Positions 8,399-16,065 of a stretch of 25,075 nucleotides of DNA are shown here, piece after piece. The notes beneath the pieces were generated by a model. The model did no database searches. It worked only from the letters and a program-made list of their open reading frames with translations, and was not told the origin of the DNA. The DNA lies in contig UQVG01000005.1 of NCBI GenBank assembly GCA_900544435.1, positions 1 to 25,075 of the forward strand. The letters run 5' to 3'. The position numbers and the translations under genes are program-made. Position 1 is the stretch's first letter; the number at the start of each line of letters is the position of its first letter. This DNA comes from an uncultured Erysipelotrichaceae bacterium (GTDB taxonomy: Bacteria > Bacillota_I > Bacilli_A > Erysipelotrichales > Coprobacillaceae).

Positions 8399-9907
8399 AT
8401 GGAGAGAAATATTAAGGAAAGAGTTAGTCAATATGTAGATGAATACAAAGTCAAAGAGAAGTTAACTCAATTTTTCCAAGAAAAAATTGTCAATAGAAAA
8501 GCGATGTTTATACCTATTACAGGTGTTGCAACATTTATGTTAGTAGGATACGCTGCTGCTGATACAAAAGCACCAGAAATCACATCTGATCAAATTGAAA
8601 TCCCTTATGGAGAAAAATTTGATGTTGATACTGTAGATGTAACTGACAATCGTGATAGCAGAGATGACATTCAAGTAAATGCTGATCTTGCATCATTAAA
8701 TGTTGAACAATTAGGAGATTATAAGGTTACTGTAACAGCTACTGATTCATTTAATAATGAAACAACAAAAGAAGTTACAGTAAAAGTAGTGGATCAAGAA
8801 GGTCCAAAATTTGAAACGTTAGGTTCAAATGAAGGTTATGTAGTTGAAGTTCCTGTTAATGGAAGTAATGATTTGTCAAGTTATGTAAAAGCAACTGATA
8901 ATGTAGATGGTGATGTAACACCATTTATGGAAGCTGATAAAACTTTAGATACTTCTAAGTTAGGAACACAAACAATTACTTTAAAAGCAACAGATGTTTC
9001 AGGAAATGAAACAGAAAAAACAATTGATTTTGCTGTAACAGATAGTAGTGCTCCTGTTATTACTTTAAAAAATGGAGCAAATGTTACATTAAATTATGGA
9101 TCAAATTTCAATTTATCTGATTATGTAGATGTTACTGATAACTTTGATGGTGCTATTCAACCTCAAGTAGAAGGAAACGTTGATAATCATAAAGATGATG
9201 GTGTTCAAACTTTAACAATTAAAGCAAAAGATTCATCTGGTAATGAATCAACAGCTCAATTGAATGTTACTGTAAAAGATACAGAAGCACCAAAAATTTC
9301 TTTATCAAAATCAGAAGTTTCTGTAAATGCAGGGACAAGTTTAGATTTATCTAAATACTTATCAAGTGCAACTGATAACAAAGATGGAGATGTAAAAGGA
9401 AAAGTATCAATTCCTTCTGTAAATACTTCAAAAGCTGGTACTTATACAGCTACTTATACAGTAAGTGATGCTGCTGGAAATCAAGGTAGTGCATCGTTAT
9501 CTGTAAAAGTAAATGCAGTGCGTTCATCATCTAAAAAAGGTTCTGTAGCAACTGGTTCTACTTCTAGACCAAATTATTATGGAACATCAGTTATTGGTGC
9601 TGCTTATTCAAGACTTGGTTGCCCATACGTATGGGGTGCTGAAGGACCAAATACATTTGACTGCTCTGGTCTAGTAAAATGGTGTTATGCTAAGGCTGGT
9701 AAATCTTTACCACATTCATCAAGTGCGATGAGATCTTGCGGTACTGTTATCAGTGTTTCAAGTGCACAACCTGGAGATATCTTATGGAGACCAGGACATG
9801 TTGCCATTTATATCGGTGGAAATCAATACATTCATGCTCCACGTACAGGAGATGTAGTAAAAGTTTCATCTGGTGTAAGTAGCTTTACATGTGCAATTAG
9901 ACCTTAA
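8399..9907 (+). CDS. NlpC/P60 cysteine peptidase with four Ig-like (DUF5011-type) repeats
   Basis: The start at ATG 8399 is set by AAGGAGG about 8 bases upstream; an in-frame GTG at 8339 would translate through the promoter. The 502-residue product has a basic cytoplasmic N-terminus (1-34), a membrane segment or long signal sequence (36-54, ending YAAAD, a possible signal peptidase site) and four Ig-like repeats of about 80 residues (roughly 56-131, 132-212, 213-293, 294-372), each with the DNxDG / TxTDxxGN pattern. A Ser-rich linker leads to a C-terminal NlpC/P60 domain (398-502). Catalytic residues are visible: Cys422 in FDCSG, His467 in GHVAIY and His479 in YIHAP. The family cleaves peptidoglycan stem peptides, often gamma-D-Glu-diaminoacid bonds, so a role in wall remodelling or daughter-cell separation outside the membrane is likely. 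It is monocistronic, with its own terminator. Confidence 0.9.
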   Translation: MERNIKERVSQYVDEYKVKEKLTQFFQEKIVNRKAMFIPITGVATFMLVGYAAADTKAPEITSDQIEIPYGEKFDVDTVDVTDNRDSRDDIQVNADLASLNVEQLGDYKVTVTATDSFNNETTKEVTVKVVDQEGPKFETLGSNEGYVVEVPVNGSNDLSSYVKATDNVDGDVTPFMEADKTLDTSKLGTQTITLKATDVSGNETEKTIDFAVTDSSAPVITLKNGANVTLNYGSNFNLSDYVDVTDNFDGAIQPQVEGNVDNHKDDGVQTLTIKAKDSSGNESTAQLNVTVKDTEAPKISLSKSEVSVNAGTSLDLSKYLSSATDNKDGDVKGKVSIPSVNTSKAGTYTATYTVSDAAGNQGSASLSVKVNAVRSSSKKGSVATGSTSRPNYYGTSVIGAAYSRLGCPYVWGAEGPNTFDCSGLVKWCYAKAGKSLPHSSSAMRSCGTVISVSSAQPGDILWRPGHVAIYIGGNQYIHAPRTGDVVKVSSGVSSFTCAIRP

Positions 9908-9912
9908 TATTA

Positions 9913-9942
9913 AAAGTCGTGGAAAGATCACGGCTTTTTTTT
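9913..9942 (+). terminator. Rho-independent terminator of the NlpC/P60 gene
   Basis: AAAGTCGTG (9913-9921) and CACGGCTTT (9929-9937) pair over 9 bp with one T-G wobble around the loop GAAAGAT, followed by a run of eight T (9935-9942). It begins 5 bases after the stop codon. Confidence 0.9.
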
Positions 9943-9967
9943 GTGACTTAAAAAAATATTACCAAAT

Positions 9968-10012
9968 GTTGCCGTAAAGCTCCCAGCTTCAGCTGTGGAG
10001 ATATAAGGCAAC
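9968..10012 (+). repeat. Left-end hairpin of the IS
   Basis: GTTGCC (9968-9973) pairs with GGCAAC (10007-10012) as an outer stem. Inside it CTCCCAGC (9980-9987) pairs with GCTG-T-GGAG (9992-10000) around a TTCA loop, leaving one bulged T. The right-end hairpin has the same bulged T, which is the structural mark TnpA uses to recognise single-stranded ends in this family. Confidence 0.75.
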
Positions 10013-10073
10013 TTTTTTAAGATTTTATTAATAAATCATATCGGCAGATAACTTTTGATAGTATAATATATCC

Positions 10074-10466
10074 ATAAAATACAAATCAAATAATAATGTG
10101 ATTTATTTCTGCAAATATCATGTTGTATTCTGTCCAAAATATTGACGTCCCGTTCTTGTAGATGGTGTGGATGATTGCTTAAAGGAGCTGATTAAACAAA
10201 CCTGTGATCAATTGAATGTCGAAATCATTGAAATGGAAATCATGCCAGATCATGTACATTTGCTTATGGAAGTAGATCCACAATATGGTATTCACAAAGC
10301 AGTTAAAAGAATCAAGGGCTATTCTTCCAGGGTGTTGAGACAGGAGTTTCCCTGGTTAAGATCAAGGATCCCGACGCTATGGACCAATAGCTATTTTGTA
10401 TCTACAGTAGGTGGTGCACCACATTCTGTAATCAAGCAGTATATTGAAGATCAAAAAAATGTTTAG
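10074..10466 (+). pseudogene. tnpA: IS200-type transposase TnpA with an in-frame TGA and no clear start
   Basis: Frame 3 reads KYKSNNNVIYFCKYHVVF, then CPKY, a TGA stop (10146-10148) and RPVLVDGVDDCLKELI, continuing without interruption to a TAG at 10464-10466. IS200 TnpA normally has KYRR at that place, so CGA to TGA is the simple explanation. The usual initial Met would fall at ATA 10074-10076 (ATG to ATA), with no ribosome binding site; GTG 10098 is the nearest alternative. The rest of the domain is well preserved: the HUH pair in MPDHVHLLMEV and the catalytic Tyr region VIKQYIEDQ. A GTG at 10167 would give a 99-residue fragment lacking the first strand of the fold, unlikely to be active. 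I read it as inactive unless the stop is suppressed. Confidence 0.8.
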
Positions 10467-10475
10467 GTGATATCT

Positions 10476-11558
10476 ATGCAATTAACAGAAACAGTCAAGC
10501 TTTATCCAAACAAATATCAAACAGAATTGATCAAGGAAACGATGTCAGAATATATTTCTACAGTCAATCATCTTGTTTTTGATGCGGTCAATGGAAGATC
10601 TATTACAAAAATAACAACGGCAGATGTAAAGGTGAATCTTCCAAGTGCCTTATGTAATCAGTGTATCCGAGATGCCAAATTCATCATAAGAAAATACAAT
10701 AAGGCATTAGGAAATTCAGATACTAAAGTAAAACTTCCTGTTTTGAAAAAAATGTGTTGTTATATCAATAATCAAAATTTTAGAATCAATGATGACAGTA
10801 TTGGCTTTCCAGTAATAATCAATGGAAAGTCAAAACGTATATCAGTCAAAACAAAAATATCAGAAAGACAGAAATCAATTTTTTCATCCAGCAAATTAGG
10901 AACGATGCGCATTGTTGTAAAAGGACATGATCTAGTAGCACAGATCGTCTATGATGCAAAAGAAGATGCTGCTTCTTCAAATAATAATGTCATGGGTGTT
11001 GATCTTGGAATCAAATGTCCTGCTGTAAGCTACTGTCCAGATGGAAGTGTCAAGTTTTATGGAAATGGTAGAAAAAACAAATATATAAGAAGACACTACA
11101 ATAATCTTCGAAAAAGATTTCAGAAAGCTAAGAAGCCAAAGGCAGTTGTTAAAATCAACAACAAAGAACAACGTATCATGAAAGATATAGATCATAAGCT
11201 AAGTCGTGAAATCGTAAATACAGCAAAAGCTCATGACGTATCAGTAATCAAATTAGAGCGACTTCAAAACATACGCTCTACGACAAGAACAAGTCGAAAA
11301 AACAATCATAGCCTGCATATATGGTCATTTTATAGACTAGCACAGTTTATAGAATACAAAGCAAAACTGGCAGGCATAGAAGTTGAGTATGTAGATCCAG
11401 CATATACAAGTCAGATCTGCCCAATATGTGGAAGTGTTCATCATGCAAATGACAGAAGATATACGTGCAGATGTGGATTTCATACGCATAGGGATCTGTT
11501 GGGAGCCATAAACATATGCAACTCAACTGAGTATATTGGTAACAGATATACTGCCTAG
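10476..11558 (+). CDS. tnpB: TnpB RNA-guided endonuclease of the IS605 element
   Basis: The start ATG 10476 follows AGGTGAT (10465-10471), giving 360 residues beginning MQLTETVKLYPNKYQ, the usual TnpB opening. RuvC residues are present: Asp176 in GVDLGIK, Glu261 in IKLERLQNIR and Asp340 in HTHRDLLGAIN. A zinc finger is formed by Cys315/Cys318 (CPIC) and Cys331/Cys333 (CRCG). The length is at the short end of the family, but no domain is missing. TnpB proteins are guided by an RNA from the element's right end and cut DNA next to a motif equal to the element's left target sequence, which helps the IS persist after excision. The stop is followed directly by the omega-RNA-like region. With tnpA broken, this nuclease may be a stranded relic or may still act in trans. 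Confidence 0.9.
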   Translation: MQLTETVKLYPNKYQTELIKETMSEYISTVNHLVFDAVNGRSITKITTADVKVNLPSALCNQCIRDAKFIIRKYNKALGNSDTKVKLPVLKKMCCYINNQNFRINDDSIGFPVIINGKSKRISVKTKISERQKSIFSSSKLGTMRIVVKGHDLVAQIVYDAKEDAASSNNNVMGVDLGIKCPAVSYCPDGSVKFYGNGRKNKYIRRHYNNLRKRFQKAKKPKAVVKINNKEQRIMKDIDHKLSREIVNTAKAHDVSVIKLERLQNIRSTTRTSRKNNHSLHIWSFYRLAQFIEYKAKLAGIEVEYVDPAYTSQICPICGSVHHANDRRYTCRCGFHTHRDLLGAINICNSTEYIGNRYTA

Positions 11559-11694
11559 AGAACTATAGGTTCTGCTCTAGGAAGGGTAATGGCATACCCC
11601 TATCTTGCACTGCGACCTATCAGAAATGAAATGGTCAGCCAACAATGTTGGCAGGTAGCAAGAATCCCCTGTCTTTAGACATGGGGAGTGTCAA
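11540..11694 (+). ncRNA. Putative omega-RNA (reRNA) at the right end of the IS
   Basis: The 136 bases after tnpB are rich in hairpins: AGAAC-TATAG-GTTCT (11560-11574 region), GGGTA-ATGGCA-TACCC, CCAAC-AAT-GTTGG (11640-11649 region) and the terminal CCCCTGTC-TTTA-GACA-T-GGGG (11666-11686), ending AGTGTCAA. In characterised IS605 elements the guide RNA spans the 3' end of tnpB and this right end, with the guide just beyond it. By that rule the guide here would begin at about 11695 (TGATCAAAGATATGCT). The 5' boundary is approximate. Confidence 0.6.
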
Positions 11695-12612
11695 TGATCA
11701 AAGATATGCTTGTTATTTTGGCTTTGATAACGAAGAAACACAAATATTATTAGAATATTATGGGATGAAGTTAAATGCAAATGTTAAAGAAATGTATGAT
11801 GGCTATAAAATGGGAGACAAAGAAATCTATAATCCATGGTCAATTTTAAATTATACAGATAATAAAAAATTGATTCCTTATTGGGTCAATACGAGTGTTA
11901 ATACAATGATTAAAGAAGCAATCAAAGATGCAAATTATGATTTTAAAGAACAATATGAAAAGCTTATAAAAAATAACTATTTAGAAACAACGGTTGTTCT
12001 ACAAACAAGTTTTTATGAAGTTAAGAATACACCATCTTTATGGGGACTTTTAGTTAATGCAGGATATTTAACAATAACAAAAATTATCAATGCTCTAGGT
12101 GATCGTTATCGTATTGAAATTCCCAATAAAGAAGTAAGAAAAGAATTTATTAATTTAACAGAATTCTATTTAGGATTGCAAATGGGGCAAATGAATAATG
12201 TGGTAGAGAGTTTAATAGAAGAAAATAAAGAAGATTTTTTGATAGTTATCAAAGTATCTTGATGTTACCAAGTTATCATGATTTAAAAAATGAAAATAGT
12301 TATCATATGATGATGTTAGGAATGTGCGCGTGTTTATCAAATAATTATAAAATTATTTCAAATCGAGAAGAAGGTAAAGGAAGATGTGATTTAATTATAC
12401 AAGCATACGATAAGAAAAATACATCTTTTGTTATAGAATTTAAGTATCTTAAAGAAGGAAAGAAAAATCTTCAGGAAGAACTTAATAGACTTGCCAGTAT
12501 TGCTATTCAACAAATTAAAGAAAAACAATATGATGTTGATTTAAATGGTAATGTTATTTATATAGGTTTAGCACATCATGGCAAAGATGTTGCTATAGAG
12601 TGGAAAAACTAA
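11695..12612 (+). pseudogene. AAA-ATPase-like / PD-(D/E)XK nuclease family protein, truncated and frameshifted
   Basis: The two reading frames here are parts of one gene. The first (to TGA 12260-12262) matches the end of the AAA-ATPase-like domain (VKEMYDGYKMG, IYNPWSILNY, PYWVNTSVN) and the linker. The second matches the C-terminal nuclease-like domain (PSYHDLKNENSYH, then GKGRCDLII and FVIEFKYLK, giving the D...ExK motif). The break lies in the run of six T at 12235-12240: one more T would read through as EDFFDSYQSILMLPSYHDL in a single frame. The first 250 or so residues, with Walker A and B, are missing, replaced by the right end of the IS. An in-frame ATG at 11645 lies inside the IS end and is not a natural start. 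Full-length relatives are common, often multicopy, in gut bacteria; their function is not established. Confidence 0.8.
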
Positions 12613-12633
12613 AAGAGCACGTTTGTGCTCTTT
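12612..12633. terminator. Bidirectional terminator between convergent genes
   Basis: AAAGAGCAC (12612-12620) and GTGCTCTTT (12625-12633) are perfect 9-bp arms around GTTT. A-rich sequence on the left and T-rich sequence on the right suit termination from both the pseudogene and the dehydrogenase operon. Confidence 0.85.
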
Positions 12634-12634
12634 G

Positions 12635-13594
12635 TTATTTATTTGCCATTTCTACAATACCTTTAATACCACTTTTAACCATATTTTTAACAGCTGTATT
12701 TGTATAGAAAGCCATATGTTGAGTCATGATAACATTAGGAAATTGATGAAGGTAAGCCATATTTTTATTAGCTAAAATATCACTTCGATGATCAATATGA
12801 GTAATACCTTCTTCACCTTCAATAACATCTAATCCTAAAGCACCTACTTTTTTATTTTCAATGGCTTCAATAATATCTTCTGTATCAATAAGTTCTCCAC
12901 GAGAACAATTAATTAAAATGACATCATCTTTCATTTTTTGAATTGTTTCTTTATTAATTAAATGATACGTATCCTTTAATAAAGGAAGATGAATACTGAT
13001 TGCATCACTTTCTTTTAATAAAGTATCCTTATCTACATAAGTAGCATATTTTTTAACATCTTCTTTTTCATGAACATCATAAGCCAAAATACGACAACCA
13101 AAACCAGAAAGAAGTTGAATAAACGTACGTCCAATATTTCCAGTTCCCATCACACCAACTGTTAAATCATGAAGTTCTTTTCCTTGTAAACCACCTAATG
13201 AATAATCATTAACTTGTCCTCTCCATAAAGCTTGTTTATAGTTTCTCATACACATTAATAAAAGCATCAATGCAAATTCAGCAACTCCATTAGGTGGATA
13301 CTTCGCATTACATACTTGAATACCAATTTCTTTAGCGTGATTTAAATCGATATGATTTAAACCAATTGTACGTGAAGAAACATATCGAATACCAAGACTA
13401 TACCATTTATCTAGTAACTTTGCATTAATATCTCCTTGTCCTAAAATAGTTACCCCAATACATCCATCAACATTATCAGCGTTTTCTAATGTTGGGACTT
13501 GATGATTTAAAATGAGTTGAACATCATATTTCTTTTCATATTCTTTAAAATAATCCATTTCATCGCTTCTTACTTCATAAGCATATATTTTCAT
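12635..13594 (-). CDS. D-2-hydroxyacid dehydrogenase (D-lactate dehydrogenase/VanH-like)
   Basis: The 319-residue NAD-dependent dehydrogenase has the nucleotide-binding motif GTGNIG (150-155) and a catalytic triad Arg232 (NCSRGELID), Glu261 and His293 (TQHMAF). The spacing of 29 and 32 residues is that of D-lactate dehydrogenases of the LdhA/VanH branch. The family reduces a 2-oxoacid to the D-2-hydroxyacid in the cytoplasm. The substrate is uncertain: pyruvate is possible, but the neighbour is not a lactate gene. ATG 13594 follows GGAGG on the minus strand, lying in the last codons of the upstream beta-propeller gene, which ends only 2 bases away; the two are therefore one operon. The divergent LysR regulator is the likely controller. 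Confidence 0.9.
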   Translation of the reverse strand: MKIYAYEVRSDEMDYFKEYEKKYDVQLILNHQVPTLENADNVDGCIGVTILGQGDINAKLLDKWYSLGIRYVSSRTIGLNHIDLNHAKEIGIQVCNAKYPPNGVAEFALMLLLMCMRNYKQALWRGQVNDYSLGGLQGKELHDLTVGVMGTGNIGRTFIQLLSGFGCRILAYDVHEKEDVKKYATYVDKDTLLKESDAISIHLPLLKDTYHLINKETIQKMKDDVILINCSRGELIDTEDIIEAIENKKVGALGLDVIEGEEGITHIDHRSDILANKNMAYLHQFPNVIMTQHMAFYTNTAVKNMVKSGIKGIVEMANK

Positions 13595-13596
13595 AA

Positions 13597-14961
13597 TTAA
13601 TCCTCCATTTTTAATCTTACAATATATAATCCATCTTGGAATGTATCAACATAAATATAACCACGATCATCAACTAAACAATCTTCAGTAATCGCAACTT
13701 TAGATCCTGGTAATAAAGTACCCTCTTCATTGTTAAAAAGATCAACTTCAGGATCAGGTGGCATAAAGTATGCAATTTCTTTAGGAATAAATGGATCAGT
13801 TGTATCAAAAACTCTAAGTCCTGCTCCAAAATAACAATTATAAATCAATCCCTTATAAGGTTCATAACAATCTTTACCAAAAGCATCAAATAAATTATGA
13901 GGGCCAAAAGGAACACGGACACCATCGACAACATTAAAGTTTTTTCCATGAGTATATCCATCAGGCACTTCTGGATATGGGAAAATGGAAATAAGAGATG
14001 GATTAGCAGGATCAGTTGTTTCTACAATTCCAATGGTATTCATTGGTTGAGTAACAAGTTTTTTAAATAATCCTTCTTTATTATCATTAGAAAAATAACG
14101 TGGTCTTTCTCCTTCAGTAGAAACAACACCATAAGGTAGATCACCTAAAGGCATATAAGTATGAACTGACATCCCAGCAGCTCCTCCACCAAAAGGAGGA
14201 TTCATTGGTAAACATCCAATTAATTGAGGATTTGTAGGATCACTGACATCAATTTGACAAGCTCCAAAATTAGCCACTGCAGCATAACAAATATTATCTT
14301 TAACAGTTACTGCATGAACTGTGGCCATTTCTAAAAATTCTTTAGAACCAAAAGCAACATGTCCACCACCAGGTTTATTAGCGCGATATTGATTATCAGC
14401 CCACCATGATCCAACTTCCACTGGATGTGTAGGATCTTGAATATCGATAATTCTTAAAATAAAAGTTAAAAATCCAGGTTTATTACCTACACAATAAACA
14501 TATCTTCCTCCATTATAGAAGAAACGGTGAACACCAGCCATACCTTTACATTCAAATTTACCTAATAATTTTGGATTCATTGGATCTGCTTCAATATCCC
14601 AAATCATCATTCCACCCCAAAAAGGAAGTGTATTTCCTTTAGGTGTCCCATGTAAAACATCCATGGTTCCACCATGAGCTGTAATTAAATAACCATCTCC
14701 AGATTGAATTTTAGGTAAACTTTGACCATCTCTAATACCTTCTTTGACCCAAGGACCTTCTACCCATTTAGAAGGAGTAGGATGATAAGGATCTGTAACA
14801 TCTATAATATTAAAACCATTATGTCTAAAACAAGCAACATATAAATAATAACGACCTTCTTTACTTTTATGAAGAGTCATTTGAAAACCAGGTTTTCCAT
14901 TTAAACCTTCATAAGCAATAAATTCCATATTCTTCATTAACATTTCTTTTCTTTGTGACAT
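13597..14961 (-). CDS. LVIVD-repeat beta-propeller protein, function unknown
   Basis: I placed the start at ATG 14961 because AAAGGAGG precedes it on the minus strand; an ATG at 15042 would add 27 residues from the promoter region. The 454-residue protein contains at least five blades with the LVIVD-like pattern: FNIIDVTDPYHP, LRIIDIQDPTHP, CQIDVSDPTNP, IGIVETTDPANP and LRVFDTTDPFIP, ending LYIVRLKMED. LVIVD repeats form beta-propellers, many on cell surfaces, but no signal peptide or membrane segment is visible, so this one looks cytoplasmic. Gly- and His-rich loops (HGGTMDVLHG, HRFFYNGG, GGGHVAF) could form a ligand or metal site; that is inference. It is first in a two-gene operon with a D-2-hydroxyacid dehydrogenase and may act on the same metabolite. 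It is not obviously a known enzyme. Confidence 0.7.
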   Translation of the reverse strand: MSQRKEMLMKNMEFIAYEGLNGKPGFQMTLHKSKEGRYYLYVACFRHNGFNIIDVTDPYHPTPSKWVEGPWVKEGIRDGQSLPKIQSGDGYLITAHGGTMDVLHGTPKGNTLPFWGGMMIWDIEADPMNPKLLGKFECKGMAGVHRFFYNGGRYVYCVGNKPGFLTFILRIIDIQDPTHPVEVGSWWADNQYRANKPGGGHVAFGSKEFLEMATVHAVTVKDNICYAAVANFGACQIDVSDPTNPQLIGCLPMNPPFGGGAAGMSVHTYMPLGDLPYGVVSTEGERPRYFSNDNKEGLFKKLVTQPMNTIGIVETTDPANPSLISIFPYPEVPDGYTHGKNFNVVDGVRVPFGPHNLFDAFGKDCYEPYKGLIYNCYFGAGLRVFDTTDPFIPKEIAYFMPPDPEVDLFNNEEGTLLPGSKVAITEDCLVDDRGYIYVDTFQDGLYIVRLKMED

Positions 14962-14986
14962 TTTCTTTCCTCCTTTATCTACTTCT

Positions 14987-15014
14987 ATTTTAAAACAAGA
15001 TTCAAAAAAGTAAA
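14987..15014 (-). promoter_or_regulatory. Likely promoter of the beta-propeller/dehydrogenase operon
   Basis: Read on the minus strand, TTTACT (15014-15009) and TAAAAT (14992-14987) are separated by 16 bp, placing the transcript start near 14980, about 19 bases before the start codon. Both hexamers are near-consensus, but the region is AT-rich. Confidence 0.5.
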
Positions 15015-15031
15015 TTAACATTAAATTAATG

Positions 15032-15052
15032 GCATTAAACAAATTCTAATGC
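15032..15052. promoter_or_regulatory. LysR-type regulator binding dyad (T-N11-A)
   Basis: GCATTA (15032-15037) and TAATGC (15047-15052) are perfect inverted arms with a 9-bp centre and contain the T-N11-A core of LysR sites. Its centre is about 62 bp upstream of the predicted start of the divergent operon, where LysR activators usually bind, and just upstream of the lysR gene itself. Confidence 0.65.
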
Positions 15053-15076
15053 TAGAATAAAAAAGAGGTGATTTCA

Positions 15077-15964
15077 ATGAATAGTCAAGAACTCAAATGT
15101 TTTGTTGTTGCTGCAGATCGTTTAAATTTTACAAGAGCTGCCAAAGAACTCTATGTTACACCACCTACAGTTACTCATCATATTCAACATTTAGAAGATG
15201 AATTAGGGGTTAAACTTTTTATAAGAGATAGTAAATCCGTTCAACTGACTACAGCAGGAGAAATTTTTTATCATGATGCTCATGATATATTATTACGTAT
15301 GGAGGAAATTCCTAATCGTTTAAAAGCAGTTAAAATGGATGGACAAAGAATTTTAAAGATAGGGTGTACAATGAAACAAGATACAAAAGTGTTAACGAAA
15401 GCTCTACGTTTATTTCATCAAGAAAATTCTATGGTTTCTCCTCGAATATATTTAGATGACTATTTTCAACTTGTTAATCGACTTGTTGAAAATCAACTAG
15501 ACCTTATTATGGGCACAAAAGCAATGATTCAAGATAGAACAGAATGTCAGTTTCAAAAACTTTTTACATGTTCAATGAAAGCTTTGATTCCAAAAGAAAT
15601 AGCGATTGTTGATCAAAAAAGCCTTTCAATTAATGATCTACAAAATTATTCTTTTATTACTTTAAGACAAAAAAGTATTCCTAAATTAAAAGAAGATGAG
15701 CTTGAGCGCTTTTTATCAGCCAAAACAAGAGAAAAAAATGTTATTAGACAAGATGATGTAGAAGCAGTACTTGCTTTAACATTAAGTGGCTATGGGATTG
15801 GTATTTTACCAGAATATGCTTTTTGTAAAGAAGATTTAGATGAAACAGTACAAGTGGTTGATATTCAAGAAAGTTTAGAAATAGATTATGGAATTATTTA
15901 TCTTAAAAAAGATAAAAATTTATTGGTTAGAGAATTTATAAAGTGTCTTAATTCTTTTTTATAA
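15077..15964 (+). CDS. LysR-family transcriptional regulator
   Basis: The 295-residue protein starts at ATG 15077 behind AAGAGGTGAT (15063-15072). The N-terminal winged helix is classic LysR (ELKCFVVAADRLNFTRAAKE, then LYVTPPTVTHHIQHLEDELG and TTAGEIFY), followed by a linker helix and a two-lobed effector domain from about residue 90 (RILKIGCTMKQ ... GYGIGILPEYAF). LysR proteins bind as tetramers and usually activate a divergent operon when a small metabolite binds between the lobes. Here the divergent operon is the beta-propeller plus D-2-hydroxyacid dehydrogenase, and a T-N11-A dyad lies between them, so the inducer may be a 2-oxo- or 2-hydroxyacid. That ligand assignment is inference. Confidence 0.9.
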   Translation: MNSQELKCFVVAADRLNFTRAAKELYVTPPTVTHHIQHLEDELGVKLFIRDSKSVQLTTAGEIFYHDAHDILLRMEEIPNRLKAVKMDGQRILKIGCTMKQDTKVLTKALRLFHQENSMVSPRIYLDDYFQLVNRLVENQLDLIMGTKAMIQDRTECQFQKLFTCSMKALIPKEIAIVDQKSLSINDLQNYSFITLRQKSIPKLKEDELERFLSAKTREKNVIRQDDVEAVLALTLSGYGIGILPEYAFCKEDLDETVQVVDIQESLEIDYGIIYLKKDKNLLVREFIKCLNSFL

Positions 15965-16008
15965 ATACGAAAAAAGAAGGAATTACACATTGTTTGATAA
16001 AATAGATA

Positions 16009-16037
16009 TTGTGTATTTTAGCTATTTCGATTATTAT
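16009..16037 (+). promoter_or_regulatory. Promoter of the EIIB-like gene
   Basis: TTGTGT (16009-16014) and TATTAT (16032-16037) are separated by 17 bp, predicting a transcript start near 16044, about 20 bases before the start codon. Confidence 0.55.
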
Positions 16038-16065
16038 ATTATTACTAAGCACTTGGAGGTACCAT

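Larger units (their letters stand above)
9963..11694 (+). mobile_element. IS200/IS605-family insertion sequence (tnpA broken, tnpB intact)
   Basis: The element carries a degraded TnpA (Y1, HUH type) and a TnpB in the same orientation, with subterminal hairpins instead of terminal inverted repeats, as is typical of IS605-like elements. The left-end hairpin is at 9968-10012. The right-end hairpin is at 11666-11686 and is followed by AGTGTCAA, a right end I recognise from this group. Boundaries are estimated: TTAC at 9959-9962 could be the target tetranucleotide 5' of the left end, and the right end is placed after GTGTCAA at 11694. Codon use and G+C in tnpA/tnpB differ from the AT-rich neighbours. 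The flanks do not rejoin into a gene: left is the NlpC terminator, right is the middle of an AAA-ATPase-like gene, so a deletion accompanied or followed the insertion. Confidence 0.8.

Noticed and set aside
10074..10466. TGA in tnpA read as an amino acid (alternative code or recoding)
   Set aside because: Other genes in the window use TAA or TAG stops and Trp codons are TGG; there is no sign of a recoding element, and the lost start codon also points to decay.
10977..11195. Minus-strand open reading frame inside tnpB
   Set aside because: It lies fully opposite the RuvC-coding part of tnpB and shows no start signal.
11645..12262. A complete gene starting at ATG 11645
   Set aside because: The first 50 bases are the right end of the IS with its hairpin; homology begins only after GTGTCAA, so the start is accidental.
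15984..16018. TACACA...TGTGTA inverted repeat before the EIIB-like gene as another regulator site
   Set aside because: The arms are only 6 bp with a 20-base gap in AT-rich DNA and do not match the 7-2-7 motif; chance is likely.
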